Source: a virus. From it: 64,000 bases of DNA. Below the pieces are notes generated by a model, which was not told where the DNA came from, did no database searches, and saw only the letters and a program-made list of their open reading frames with translations. Below are positions 40,757-49,601 of the stretch, in pieces (position 1 is the stretch's first letter; each line of letters begins with the position of its first letter). Location: the IMG/VR virus record IMGVR_UViG_3300034073_005193, positions 56,840 through 120,839 of that record. One strand, written 5' to 3'. The position numbers were made by a program, and so were the translations under genes.

Positions 40757-42511
40757 ATGATTGAATTTAAGAATGGCAGTTTTGTCCCCAGACAAGATTT
40801 AAAGCCTTATATCACTAATAACATGGCGAGAAGTGTTTCGCAATACCGCCGAGCTGCACTTGAAGAAGAATTAAATAAAGGATTGTTTTCTGAAAAAGGT
40901 GCAACAAAATCCACTGATATAAATTCAAATTCTTATTTAAGTGGAATATCTACGGGCTTTTCAAAAAAAGCCTCTAATTATGATTCTTCATCTGTTGGCG
41001 GTGCAGGGGCAAACTGGAGAGGTAGCGGAGGAGTTCTTCATCAAGTTAGCGAAGTTTATTCACCATTATGGCTATATAGCAACCTAAGTCTTCCAAGAGA
41101 TCGCGCAACTATTAATGCTTGGAGCCGTGCGTTCTTTGCTTTAAATCCATTCGTTCATAATGCTTGTACCTTGCATTCTACTTATCCTGTTGCAAAATTA
41201 AGTATTAAATGTAAAAATCCAAAAGTAGAAAAATTCTTTGCAGAAATGATTGAAGAAATAAATTTAATGGATATGATTGTGCAGATTGCTCAAGAATATT
41301 GGATTTTAGGAGAGGCAATTGTATACGCAGAATTAGATAAAGATAAGGGAAAGTGGAGCAGATTAATCATTCAAAATCCTGATTATGTGGTCATACAAAA
41401 TTCTTTAGGAGGAGATCCAGTAATTAGTTTACGACCAGATGAACTTTTAAAGAAAATTGTAAATGGCAATTCGCCAGCAGAGGTGATGCAAAGGTCAAAA
41501 TTAGATCCAGCTATAGTAGACCGAGTAAGAAAAGGAGAAAATATTCCTTTAGATAATTTTAATTGTTCTCATTTAGCAAGAAGAATTTCCCCTTATGAAG
41601 TTAGGGGTACTGGATTAATTGTTCCTGCCTTTAAGGCATTAATGTTATTTGATCAATTTAGAGAGGCTAAATACACTCAAGCAGTATCAATGGTTAATCC
41701 ATTAACTTTGGTTAAAATTGGAAGTGCAGAATTTAAACCTTCTCCAGAAGATATTGCTTCTTACAGAGATATTTGGGAAGCTGCCGAGGCGGATAGAAAT
41801 TTTAAAATTTTTACTCACCAAGATGTTGCAGTGGAAAAAATAGGAAGCAACAGTGGAATTCTAGATGATTCTGGGGTTGTCACACAACTAGTAAAAGAAA
41901 TATTTACTGCATTAATGGTTCCTTCTGTTATTATGGACGGCGGAAGTGATACTACTTATGCAAACGGATCGGTTGGATTGGATGTCTTGCGTCAAAGATA
42001 TATGCAATTTAGAAACATGTTAACTAATTGGTTGAGAAGAAAGATTTTTGCTCCTATTAGTATTATCAATGATTTTTATGATTATGAAAATGAAGAAAAG
42101 AAATTAATTGTTCCAGAAATTGACTGGAACCATATGAGTATGTTTGACATGGGTGATTACATTCAAAATCTAATGAATATGACACAAGATCCAAACACTA
42201 AAAAAGCTAGTTATCAGACTTTGTATCGATCTTTAGGGCTGGACTATGAAGATGAGCAAAGAAGAATTCGTCAAGAGGCAATATCTGATGCAATTTTAGC
42301 AAAAGAAAAAGTTTCATTAGAAAAAATGTCTTTAAATGAACTGCGGGCTCTTGGACCATCTGATGAAATTCCAGAAGTTCCAGAAAATCCATTACCAGGA
42401 GAAGACCCCACTACTGGTGGTGGTGGCGCAGCTCCAGGTGGAGAGCCCCCACCAGGGGAATTGCCTGGAGTTCCACCACCACCAGCACCTCCAGAAGCTC
42501 CTCCAGGATGA
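40757..42511 (+). CDS. Portal protein
   Basis: Forms the dodecameric channel through which DNA enters the head. At 584 residues, directly following the terminase region, it shows portal-family patterns: L-G-E-A-I-V-Y-A-E-L, N-P-D-Y-V-V-I-Q, H-L-A-R-R-I-S-P-Y, the stem region Y-T-Q-A-V-S-M-V-N-P-L-T-L-V, then Y-A-N-G-S-V-G-L-D-V-L-R-Q-R-Y and F-R-N-M-L-T-N-W-L-R-R-K-I-F-A-P. An N-terminal Ser/Gly-rich segment includes S-K-K-A-S, and a Pro/Gly tail ends the protein. RBS AGGAAGG. Confidence 0.82.
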   Translation: MIEFKNGSFVPRQDLKPYITNNMARSVSQYRRAALEEELNKGLFSEKGATKSTDINSNSYLSGISTGFSKKASNYDSSSVGGAGANWRGSGGVLHQVSEVYSPLWLYSNLSLPRDRATINAWSRAFFALNPFVHNACTLHSTYPVAKLSIKCKNPKVEKFFAEMIEEINLMDMIVQIAQEYWILGEAIVYAELDKDKGKWSRLIIQNPDYVVIQNSLGGDPVISLRPDELLKKIVNGNSPAEVMQRSKLDPAIVDRVRKGENIPLDNFNCSHLARRISPYEVRGTGLIVPAFKALMLFDQFREAKYTQAVSMVNPLTLVKIGSAEFKPSPEDIASYRDIWEAAEADRNFKIFTHQDVAVEKIGSNSGILDDSGVVTQLVKEIFTALMVPSVIMDGGSDTTYANGSVGLDVLRQRYMQFRNMLTNWLRRKIFAPISIINDFYDYENEEKKLIVPEIDWNHMSMFDMGDYIQNLMNMTQDPNTKKASYQTLYRSLGLDYEDEQRRIRQEAISDAILAKEKVSLEKMSLNELRALGPSDEIPEVPENPLPGEDPTTGGGGAAPGGEPPPGELPGVPPPPAPPEAPPG

Positions 42512-42569
42512 TGGAATAAATTGATATAGATGGTAGTTAATATTTTATTTTTTAATAATTTAGGATGAA

Positions 42570-44906
42570 ATGATGAATGATGATATCATTATTGTAACTG
42601 CAGCTGGCGCCGGAACTTGGCTTAGAGAAAGATTTACTCCTAAAGGCATTCAGCGCTGGTTAACAGAATCGGCAGTATCCGAATACGCTCATAAAATGGA
42701 CATTTTACGAGAAGTAGATGACCGCATTTATGAATGGGCAAAAGATCTTTCTGTATATATTGATCTTATGGAAAAAGCTTATGAATCAAATAGGCTTGCA
42801 GATCTTGCGTCTTTAGGCGTTTCTATTAAAAGAACATTAAAAGGAATTTCTTCAGAGATTTCTAAAGTTGAAAAATTAGTTGGAATTTCAGAAGAATCTG
42901 AAAAAGAATTTCTAAGACAGCGGCAACCAGAAATTCCATTTACTACCAAGTTAAAAACTAGATTTTATGAACCCACAGATAGATTCGATCTGTCTAGGGA
43001 AGAAATTGCTAGAGAGATGCAAAACAGAGCATCTTCAAAAGAAGATCAGTTATTAAAAGAGGCTGGTGTTTTTGATTTTCTAGATGATTGGACTCGTTCC
43101 TGGGTAGCTAAAAAATTAAGAACAGAAAAAGGAAAGCAAAGAGATCGTGCATTAAAATCTTTTTTTAGAACTTCTAAACTTATAATAAATAACTTAAAAA
43201 GAGTTACTGATAATTTACATAAGTTAAGAGCCCAGGGAGAAATTGGATCTTATCTTGATTCTTTAAAGAAAGTTGAAAGACTTCAAAAAGATTTTCTATA
43301 TGGTAGCGGAAAAGAATCTTCGGATAAAACCGAAGAGGGATTTTATTATGTTTATGACACGTATCTTAAAGACATTATAGAAGATTCAATAAGCGCCCCA
43401 ACAGGCGGTTCAGGACCGGCTGCCGGTCCTGCTCCTGGGTCTTCTCCCAGCCCTGCTCTTGGTCCTGGTCCTACTCCTCCAGCTCTTGTTCCTGGACCCG
43501 CTAGCATTGTTTCCCAACCTACTAATCCTATTACTAGCCCAGGCTCACCTGGAACTTTATCTCCGCCGCCTGTGGATCTTGGAACTTTAGGTTTATCACA
43601 ATCAGGTGAGAGGGTGCCTGCGGTAAGTGTTACGATTGAGCAAGACGAAGCTCAAAGAGCAGGCAATGATGCACTTCAAGAAATTCAAGATGTTCATAGA
43701 GCCCTTGAATCTGGTGATTCAGAAAAAGCTCAAGAAGAACTTCAGGAATTAACTACCGCAGTTCAAAGAACTTCTATTGAGGCTTTTCAAGCCGGCTCTG
43801 CGGTAGGAGAAAATGTCGGTTCTCCTGAACCTGCTGCGAAGGCTAAGGCAAAATCTGAAAAAAAAGTCAAAAAAACAACAGAACAACCAACTTCAGCTGC
43901 AGTCCCCGCTGGAACTCAAGCTACCGGTGAAACTCCAGAAGAGAGAGACGCTCGACTCAAGAGTCTAATACTAGCACGTTTGAAATCATTTCGTGAAAAT
44001 GAGGAAAGTGCGCCTCTTGCGTCGTCAACACCTACCGAGACTGAAGTTACCGAAACTGCTACTGGGTCTGCTGCTGAATCTTCTGCTGCTACTGAATCAG
44101 CAAAAGAGTCCAAGTCCCCAGCTTCTGCCACTGAAACAGCTGCTGCCGAAGGTGGCAAAACATTAATAATAAATCCGCCATTCAAAGCACCAGGAGAAGG
44201 AAAAACTGCTACCGCTAAAAAAGCGATAACCGCTGCCGAACTTGTTCTTCAAATAAATTTGTCGGACATAAGCGCAGCTGATCTTCAAGGTCATAAAGAT
44301 TATTTACTTGAATTAGGAAGCGCTTTAAATAGTTCATATGACAACATTCTACCGGGACAATTTACTAACTCCATTAGGTCCAAATTACAAAAATTATATA
44401 ATTTAATTCAAGAAAGAAGCAGCGATCTTGAAAAGATTTTGGCACCCGAAGAGTCTTCGGCTCCAGCCTCCACCGCTGAGCCCGCCGCTGTCGAAGGCGA
44501 GGCGGCGCCAATAAATCCGTCAATCGGAACAGAACCAGATGGACCGATAAAAGCTGCCGAACTTGTTCTTAAAACAAATTTATCGGACATTGGTGCAGCT
44601 GATCGTCAAAGTCATAAAAATTATTTATTTGAACTAGAGGGCAAATTAAAAAAACCAATTCCTGGAGTAGAACGCAAACAGCAATTAGATTTATTTAATA
44701 AAATTAAATCAAGAAGATCAACTCTTGTAACGCTTTTAGCATCGGCGAGTTCAAAAGATTTCAATTTTTTAACAAAACTTGCCAGTGCCTCTAATAAATA
44801 TCAGGCTGCTCAATATTTGTTAAGCTATTCTCAGCAATTAGAAGATATTGATTTGAATAAAAGCCTTAAACTTTTAGCTCTTGCCGAGGGATTGTTAGAT
44901 GATTGA
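42570..44906 (+). CDS. Structural protein with Pro-rich linker and duplicated helical module, 778 aa
   Basis: ATG at 42570 (a second at 42573). Residues 1-270 are helical with W-L-R-E-R-F-T-P-K-G-I-Q-R-W and a segment V-F-D-F-L-D-D-W-T-R-S-W. A Pro/Gly/Ala-rich linker (about 280-345) is followed by an acidic coiled stretch and Ala/Ser/Thr-rich spacers. A 29-residue helical module is present twice (44232-44318 and 44553-44639). The C-terminus carries the Y-x-A-A-x-Y-L-L-x-Y-S-x-x-L-E helical module shared with other virion genes. Likely portal- or head-associated, by position after the portal. No enzyme motif. Confidence 0.6.
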   Translation: MMNDDIIIVTAAGAGTWLRERFTPKGIQRWLTESAVSEYAHKMDILREVDDRIYEWAKDLSVYIDLMEKAYESNRLADLASLGVSIKRTLKGISSEISKVEKLVGISEESEKEFLRQRQPEIPFTTKLKTRFYEPTDRFDLSREEIAREMQNRASSKEDQLLKEAGVFDFLDDWTRSWVAKKLRTEKGKQRDRALKSFFRTSKLIINNLKRVTDNLHKLRAQGEIGSYLDSLKKVERLQKDFLYGSGKESSDKTEEGFYYVYDTYLKDIIEDSISAPTGGSGPAAGPAPGSSPSPALGPGPTPPALVPGPASIVSQPTNPITSPGSPGTLSPPPVDLGTLGLSQSGERVPAVSVTIEQDEAQRAGNDALQEIQDVHRALESGDSEKAQEELQELTTAVQRTSIEAFQAGSAVGENVGSPEPAAKAKAKSEKKVKKTTEQPTSAAVPAGTQATGETPEERDARLKSLILARLKSFRENEESAPLASSTPTETEVTETATGSAAESSAATESAKESKSPASATETAAAEGGKTLIINPPFKAPGEGKTATAKKAITAAELVLQINLSDISAADLQGHKDYLLELGSALNSSYDNILPGQFTNSIRSKLQKLYNLIQERSSDLEKILAPEESSAPASTAEPAAVEGEAAPINPSIGTEPDGPIKAAELVLKTNLSDIGAADRQSHKNYLFELEGKLKKPIPGVERKQQLDLFNKIKSRRSTLVTLLASASSKDFNFLTKLASASNKYQAAQYLLSYSQQLEDIDLNKSLKLLALAEGLLDD
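44232..44639 (+). repeat. Duplicated 87-bp segment inside the 42570 gene
   Basis: The 87-bp units 44232-44318 and 44553-44639 encode similar peptides: A-A-E-L-V-L then N-L-S-D-I-[SG]-A-A-D-x-Q-x-H-K-x-Y-L. They differ at synonymous and non-synonymous sites, so the duplication is not recent. Pro/Ala/Ser spacers flank both copies. Confidence 0.7.
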
Positions 44907-46857
44907 GATGGTAAAAATTGCCAGCAGCCAGTTAACTCGAACACCTGACTATCAAGTAGTTAAGGTTGCTGGAATTTTACGTAGATTGAAAAATTGGATT
45001 AAATCTAAATTTGACCAAGAGTTTCAAAACAAAGTAACTGAATTAGAAAAGGACTCAGCGGTCCACTCTCAAACTCTTAAAGAATTACAAGAACAAATTT
45101 TAAAAGTCCAAGAAGCAATTCAAGATAAAGAGCTTGACGAATATAAAAAAGAATTAACATCTTTAAAAAAATTACTTGCCAGAGCTTTTAAAAATACATC
45201 TTCTTCTTTGACTGCGGTCTCAGAATTATCTAATGAAATTCAATCAAGATTTACATCAGACCTAGCTAAAGACACAGATTATGTCGATAAAGTAAAAAAA
45301 TGGTTAAAGGAAGATCAAAAATTTGATCTTCCTTTAAATGAATCTATTAATATTTCATTTAAAGATGTAAAATTTTATTCAGGATTGATTCCTGATAGAA
45401 TTAAAAATTTTACCGAATCCAATTGGGAAAGAGGCATTTTTCCATCTTTTAAAAAAGAAAATATTAATGTTGCAAATGTAAATAAAGAAAAACTTCAAGA
45501 CAACATAAAAGCCGCAATTGTCAATGGAACAATTACAAAAGTTGAATTGCAAATGCCAGGACCTTCCGATCGTACTAATGCTCCCGCTACAGGGGTTTTA
45601 AATTTAAGTGTAGAATCTGATTTTTATAAAATTCCAGGAACTGATTATTTTGTCAAAACAAATTTTAAAATTAGAGATACTTCTCCTGGAAAATTCATTA
45701 AAAACCCAGAAATGTCAGTGTTTATGGTGGGCAATACCACACTAGCGCCTCCATCAGAGCCTCCGGCAAAAGTAACTGCCTCTGATAGAATTTCAATATT
45801 AAAAAACTTTGAAAATAATTATAGAATAAATTTATATAACTCCTTTATAAGGAGTGCGCAAGCAAATTTAGTTCCTGATGAAATTACCGAGCTTTCAGAT
45901 TCTCAACTTGCTAAGGTAATGGAAAAAGGATATATTAAAAATAACGGTAAAGATCCTATTTTGCCAGTTTTAGCTTTTGGTTGGGCGCAAGCAGCTCATG
46001 AATCAGGAAGAAATCCTACAAGATTACACGGCAATAATATTGGTAATATTATTGCCGACTCGAAATGGATTGAATCTGGAAAGCCATTTTTTATTAAAGG
46101 TCACAGAGATTTTTCTGCGGAAGGTGAGCTTCAAGAAATTAAAGAAACCAAATGGAAGGCATTTTCCACTCCAGAAGAAGGGGCTGCCGAATACTGGGGT
46201 TTGTTAAATAGAAAATATCCAAACACTTTAAAATGGGCGGCAGGAGGGGACCCTCAAAGTGCAGTTATTGATTTAGCTACTGGATATAAATATCAGTATT
46301 ATACTGGAGAAATTGATAAATATTCTTCAAGCATAAAGTCATTGTATAATACTTTTATGAAAAATTTAGCACATAATTTTCCTCATTTGTCTAAGGAGAC
46401 TATACAATTAGATGAGAGTCCATTAGAAATTAAAAAATGGAGAGCTGAATATGAAACGGAAAAAAAATCTTTTGCTTTGACGGCGCTAATAAAAGAAGCT
46501 CTTGATAAGAAAAGCAATCAAAGATCTGATGTTTTAATAAAAATAGAAGGCAGTGATTTAACAGACAATTTAGAATATGCTTCAAATTTATCATTTTTAA
46601 TTCAAGATTATTTAAATGGCACAACAAAAATAAAAGAAAAAGATAATAAATTATACATTGAAGCATACTCTTATTGTGGTCAGAATTTTAAACATGGAAT
46701 AGATGAACTATCAGAACTTTTATCTAAAGAAATTAATAAAAAAATTAATAAAAATGTCTATGCAATTTCAGCTGAAAATATTATAAGTTTTGCCGAAGAA
46801 ATTAACAATGAAACTTTATCCTCTAACCACAGAAAATTTATTATAAGGTACTCATGA
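44899..46857 (+). CDS. Virion-associated lysozyme/glucosaminidase-like protein, 652 aa
   Basis: The start M-I-E-M-V-K-I-A-S-S carries the K-I-A leader of structural proteins. A helical coiled region (about 30-200) is followed by a beta region and then a peptidoglycan hydrolase-like domain (about 330-490). That domain has F-G-W-A-Q-A-A-H-E368-S-G with E368 as candidate catalytic Glu, N-N-I-G-N-I, K-W-K-A-F-S-T-P-E-E-G-A-A-E-Y-W and Y-Q-Y-Y-T-G-E-I-D-K-Y-S. Such virion hydrolases open the cell wall during DNA injection. No signal peptide, which fits a virion part rather than a secreted endolysin. Overlaps both neighbours. Confidence 0.7.
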   Translation: MIEMVKIASSQLTRTPDYQVVKVAGILRRLKNWIKSKFDQEFQNKVTELEKDSAVHSQTLKELQEQILKVQEAIQDKELDEYKKELTSLKKLLARAFKNTSSSLTAVSELSNEIQSRFTSDLAKDTDYVDKVKKWLKEDQKFDLPLNESINISFKDVKFYSGLIPDRIKNFTESNWERGIFPSFKKENINVANVNKEKLQDNIKAAIVNGTITKVELQMPGPSDRTNAPATGVLNLSVESDFYKIPGTDYFVKTNFKIRDTSPGKFIKNPEMSVFMVGNTTLAPPSEPPAKVTASDRISILKNFENNYRINLYNSFIRSAQANLVPDEITELSDSQLAKVMEKGYIKNNGKDPILPVLAFGWAQAAHESGRNPTRLHGNNIGNIIADSKWIESGKPFFIKGHRDFSAEGELQEIKETKWKAFSTPEEGAAEYWGLLNRKYPNTLKWAAGGDPQSAVIDLATGYKYQYYTGEIDKYSSSIKSLYNTFMKNLAHNFPHLSKETIQLDESPLEIKKWRAEYETEKKSFALTALIKEALDKKSNQRSDVLIKIEGSDLTDNLEYASNLSFLIQDYLNGTTKIKEKDNKLYIEAYSYCGQNFKHGIDELSELLSKEINKKINKNVYAISAENIISFAEEINNETLSSNHRKFIIRYS

Positions 46858-47186
46858 GTGAAGAAGTAAAATTACATCCATATGCTGCGGCTATTCTCCA
46901 CTATTTAAAAGGTAAAAAAATAGAAGTTAACAGCGGAGACGTGAAAACTATTTTCAAATTTGCAGAATCGGATGTAAACCAAAAAAATGTTATCAGAGGC
47001 ACCTTAGAAGATGCCATGGGTGATGCGCTAATAGTTTCCATAGAAAAAAATAAAAAAAATACTAGAATTTTTCTAAATGTATGGTCAATTAAATCTATTC
47101 TTCCAATAGAAGAAGATTTATTTGTAAAAGATGTTTACGAAGATGAGTATGAAGGCTTTGCTAAAAATAAAAATAAAAAATTATGA
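46854..47186 (+). CDS. Hypothetical protein, 110 aa
   Basis: 4-bp overlap with the lysozyme-like gene and with the next one. Alpha/beta, with a helical start (LHPYAAAILHYLKGK) and the central strand pattern DALIVSIEKNKKNTRIFLNVW. The C-terminus is acidic/Tyr-rich. Unknown; coupled translation in the tail or head operon. Confidence 0.5.
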   Translation: MSEEVKLHPYAAAILHYLKGKKIEVNSGDVKTIFKFAESDVNQKNVIRGTLEDAMGDALIVSIEKNKKNTRIFLNVWSIKSILPIEEDLFVKDVYEDEYEGFAKNKNKKL

Positions 47187-47608
47187 TTAAAAATGCTTAC
47201 ATAAAAAAAATAGATGAAAAAACCTGGAGAGTTTATTCTCAAAAGGGTAAAAATTTAGGAACCTTTAAATCTTTAAAGGCTGCAAAAGATCATTTGCAAG
47301 AAGTAGAATTCTTTAAAAATAAAGATCTAAACAAAAATGCACGTTCTGATTTCTATCAAAAAATTATTGAAGCAAAAGAGCACAACCACAAGCACCACAA
47401 GCACCACAAGCACGATGAAGAAAGTACTTACTCTGCTCTTTTAAGAAAAATTAATAAAGAAAATCCGGAAAACATTAAAAAAGTAATGTCTAATTTTAAA
47501 AAAATTTTTGAAAATGCTTTAAAAGATGAGACGCCATTGGATGAAATTGAAAAAGTTTGTTTATTAGAATTGCAGGCTAAAAACAAATCAAAGGTTGAAG
47601 ATGAATAA
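47183..47608 (+). CDS. Hypothetical protein with His-rich segment, 141 aa
   Basis: N-terminal 45 residues form a small beta-beta-alpha unit (WRVYSQKGKNLGTFKSLKAAKDHLQEVEFF), resembling DUF-type domains in which a lysine-rich strand is followed by a helix. A His-rich run (H-N-H-K-H-H-K-H-H-K-H, encoded by CACAAGCAC-type repeats near 47381-47412) may bind metal. The rest is a charged coil. Unknown function. Confidence 0.5.
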   Translation: MIKNAYIKKIDEKTWRVYSQKGKNLGTFKSLKAAKDHLQEVEFFKNKDLNKNARSDFYQKIIEAKEHNHKHHKHHKHDEESTYSALLRKINKENPENIKKVMSNFKKIFENALKDETPLDEIEKVCLLELQAKNKSKVEDE

Positions 47609-47909
47609 AAGAATGTATAAACTGGCAGCGGCAACTATTGAAATGGGATCTCCCGAAACTGCAGGAAAGGGAATTGCTGATATTGTTAAATTTTTATTGA
47701 CAAGAATTTCTCCAGCAAGCAGACCCGAAGCTTACCGTAAAATGAGAGATAAAATTAAAGAATTAGATCCTATTACCATTTCTTCTAAAAAGACACCTGC
47801 TAGCTCATCTATGGGTCAATCTATTATGTTTATAAAAACTATTTTAATTGGTCACGATAGCAGGTATATTAAATCTGTATTAGAAAATATAATTAAAAAT
47901 TTAAATTAA
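47601..47909 (+). CDS. Hypothetical small protein, 102 aa
   Basis: ATG 47601 overlaps the previous stop. The N-terminus MNKRMYKLAAATIEMG carries the K-L-A structural-type leader. The rest is helical and basic (IVKFLLTRISPASRPEAYRKMRDKIKEL) and ends IIKNLN. No family recognised; probably a virion component by context. Confidence 0.5.
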   Translation: MNKRMYKLAAATIEMGSPETAGKGIADIVKFLLTRISPASRPEAYRKMRDKIKELDPITISSKKTPASSSMGQSIMFIKTILIGHDSRYIKSVLENIIKNLN

Positions 47910-47910
47910 A

Positions 47911-48669
47911 ATGTTAAACTTTAACAGAAAACCTTTTTTTGAACAAATTTATCTTGGCTCTAATCCAAAAGAGATTCAAGATTTGCAAATATTAAAAAAA
48001 TCAGGTATAAATTCTTTATTATTTTTAGATGCAAAAAGCAATTTAAATGAAGCTATTGATAAATATTTTGAAAATAATACGGTAATTCCAATTGATTTAT
48101 CTAGTCAAGATGTTCTTAAATATTTAGAAAGAAACTTGAGATCCATTTTAACCAAGCAGCCAATTTATATTGCTTCTGATATAAAATCAAAGCTTGGATT
48201 GGTTATTGGTATGTATAAAATATTAAAATTAAAAAATATAAAATTTGATAATTTATTACAAGAAATAACAAATTCTCCTATTATTAGATATGGTCAAGAC
48301 AATGTTCCCCCTCAGATTATAAAAAGATGGAATGAATTTTTAAAAAATATGATTTCTCCATCAAAAAGTCCAGAAGAAGCCTTGGAAAAAGAACTAGAGG
48401 ACAAATTATCAATTCAAGATGGAAAACTAGATAATTTTAATATTAGACCTTTGTTATATAAAATATATGAAATAAATAATGAAAATTTACCTTCCTTTGC
48501 CCCACACGCTGATACGCCGATAATTTCTTCCGATCCTAGCTTAGAAATAGCATCAAATGAAAATTCATATGATACCATGCCTCAAATAGGTCAATACAGT
48601 AATTTAGGACCAATCAGAGGAGCCGGAGCAGTTGAAGGCGCAGGACCACTCAATATTTTTCAATACTAA
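47911..48669 (+). CDS. Hypothetical protein with possible degenerate dual-specificity-phosphatase fold, 252 aa
   Basis: The first 100 residues follow the layout of tyrosine/dual-specificity phosphatases: I-Y-L-G-S-N-P-K-E-I-Q-D-L-Q-I-L-K-K-S-G-I-N-S-L-L-F-L, a later T-V-I-P-I-D-L, then P-I-Y-I-A-S-D-I-K-S-K-L-G-L-V-I-G-M-Y. The catalytic C-x5-R loop is replaced by I-A-S-D-I-K-S-K, so an enzyme is unlikely. The C-terminus is disordered and Gly/Pro-rich. Fold comparison is weak and unverified. Confidence 0.5.
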   Translation: MLNFNRKPFFEQIYLGSNPKEIQDLQILKKSGINSLLFLDAKSNLNEAIDKYFENNTVIPIDLSSQDVLKYLERNLRSILTKQPIYIASDIKSKLGLVIGMYKILKLKNIKFDNLLQEITNSPIIRYGQDNVPPQIIKRWNEFLKNMISPSKSPEEALEKELEDKLSIQDGKLDNFNIRPLLYKIYEINNENLPSFAPHADTPIISSDPSLEIASNENSYDTMPQIGQYSNLGPIRGAGAVEGAGPLNIFQY

Positions 48670-48670
48670 T

Positions 48671-49402
48671 ATGATTGACAAGTTAGCAGCATCATTAGAT
48701 ATGTCTTTTAAAGTTCCAGATTCTGAAAAAAGAATCGCTCAAACATCTTTGAGGAACTTTTTAACTACCGTAAATGGTCTTTCCATTGCCAAAGACCATT
48801 TGGATTTAATGTATGGTCCATTTAAGAAAGCTCAATCTATTTCAGTAGAGGCTTTGACAAAATTTAGGGGAAAGTTAAATAGATTTAAAAATCAAATGAA
48901 AAAAAATTTTAAAAAAGTAAGAGAACATGCTTTTAATGCATTAAAAACTTTTAATTATTTTTCAACTGATACTCATTGTATAGAATTAATTAATGCTTTC
49001 AAAGAGTCAATGAATGATTTAATTCAATCGGTTATTAAGTTTATTGAAATTTTAAATGATTTTAAAGTAGATGACTTTAAAGATAAAGTTATTATTGCCA
49101 TTGATAATATCAAAAAAGAATCGGCTCAAATAGAATCTTTAATTAGAGATAGGATTATTGATCATATTAAAAAGAATATAATTGGAGAAAGTTGGATCAC
49201 TAGCGATAATAATGTTAAATCTTTGGAAGAAAAAGTTCCAATGGTTATAGAGATTTATAAAAAAATTAATGAGGGCAAAGATTTGAATGATCACGAAAGC
49301 TTTGTTCAAATTCAAAAAAAACCACAAAGTTTAAATTTCAGCGACTCTCAAAGAGTTTTGTATCCTCAAGATATGAGACAAGAAGGTCAGACCAGCACAT
49401 AA
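48671..49402 (+). CDS. Hypothetical structural helical protein, 243 aa
   Basis: ATG 48671 is preferred to the upstream in-frame ATG 48632, which lies inside the previous gene. The product begins MIDKLAASLDMSFKVPDSEKR (leader K-L-A). It is nearly all helical (FRGKLNRFKNQMKKNFKKVREH ... FIEILNDFKVDDFKDKVIIAID) and ends in a polar tail. No enzyme motif; position suggests scaffold or head component. Confidence 0.5.
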   Translation: MIDKLAASLDMSFKVPDSEKRIAQTSLRNFLTTVNGLSIAKDHLDLMYGPFKKAQSISVEALTKFRGKLNRFKNQMKKNFKKVREHAFNALKTFNYFSTDTHCIELINAFKESMNDLIQSVIKFIEILNDFKVDDFKDKVIIAIDNIKKESAQIESLIRDRIIDHIKKNIIGESWITSDNNVKSLEEKVPMVIEIYKKINEGKDLNDHESFVQIQKKPQSLNFSDSQRVLYPQDMRQEGQTST

Positions 49403-49409
49403 GGATTTT

Positions 49410-49544
49410 ATGGGATTCATCAAAATAGGCGATGCAACGCCAATTTTAAAAGTGTTAAGCGAAGAAGAACTTAAACAAGAAAAAAATAAAATTAAAAAAG
49501 AAAATCAAGAAAATATTAATTCAGATAATAGCAATAAAAAATAA
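49410..49544 (+). CDS. Small hypothetical protein, 44 aa
   Basis: RBS AAGGATTTT upstream. The product begins MGFIKIGDATPILKVL and ends as a short charged helix. Its start parallels that of the next large gene (M-F-V-K-I-G-E-A-I-S-I), so it is probably a relative or remnant of the same leader. A 57-bp gap with a TATTGAAGTG-like element follows before the protease gene. Confidence 0.5.
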   Translation: MGFIKIGDATPILKVLSEEELKQEKNKIKKENQENINSDNSNKK

Positions 49545-49601
49545 CACATGCTATTAAGCTGACATATTGAAGTGAAGTTTTTATGGATAAAAGGATTGTA
49601 A

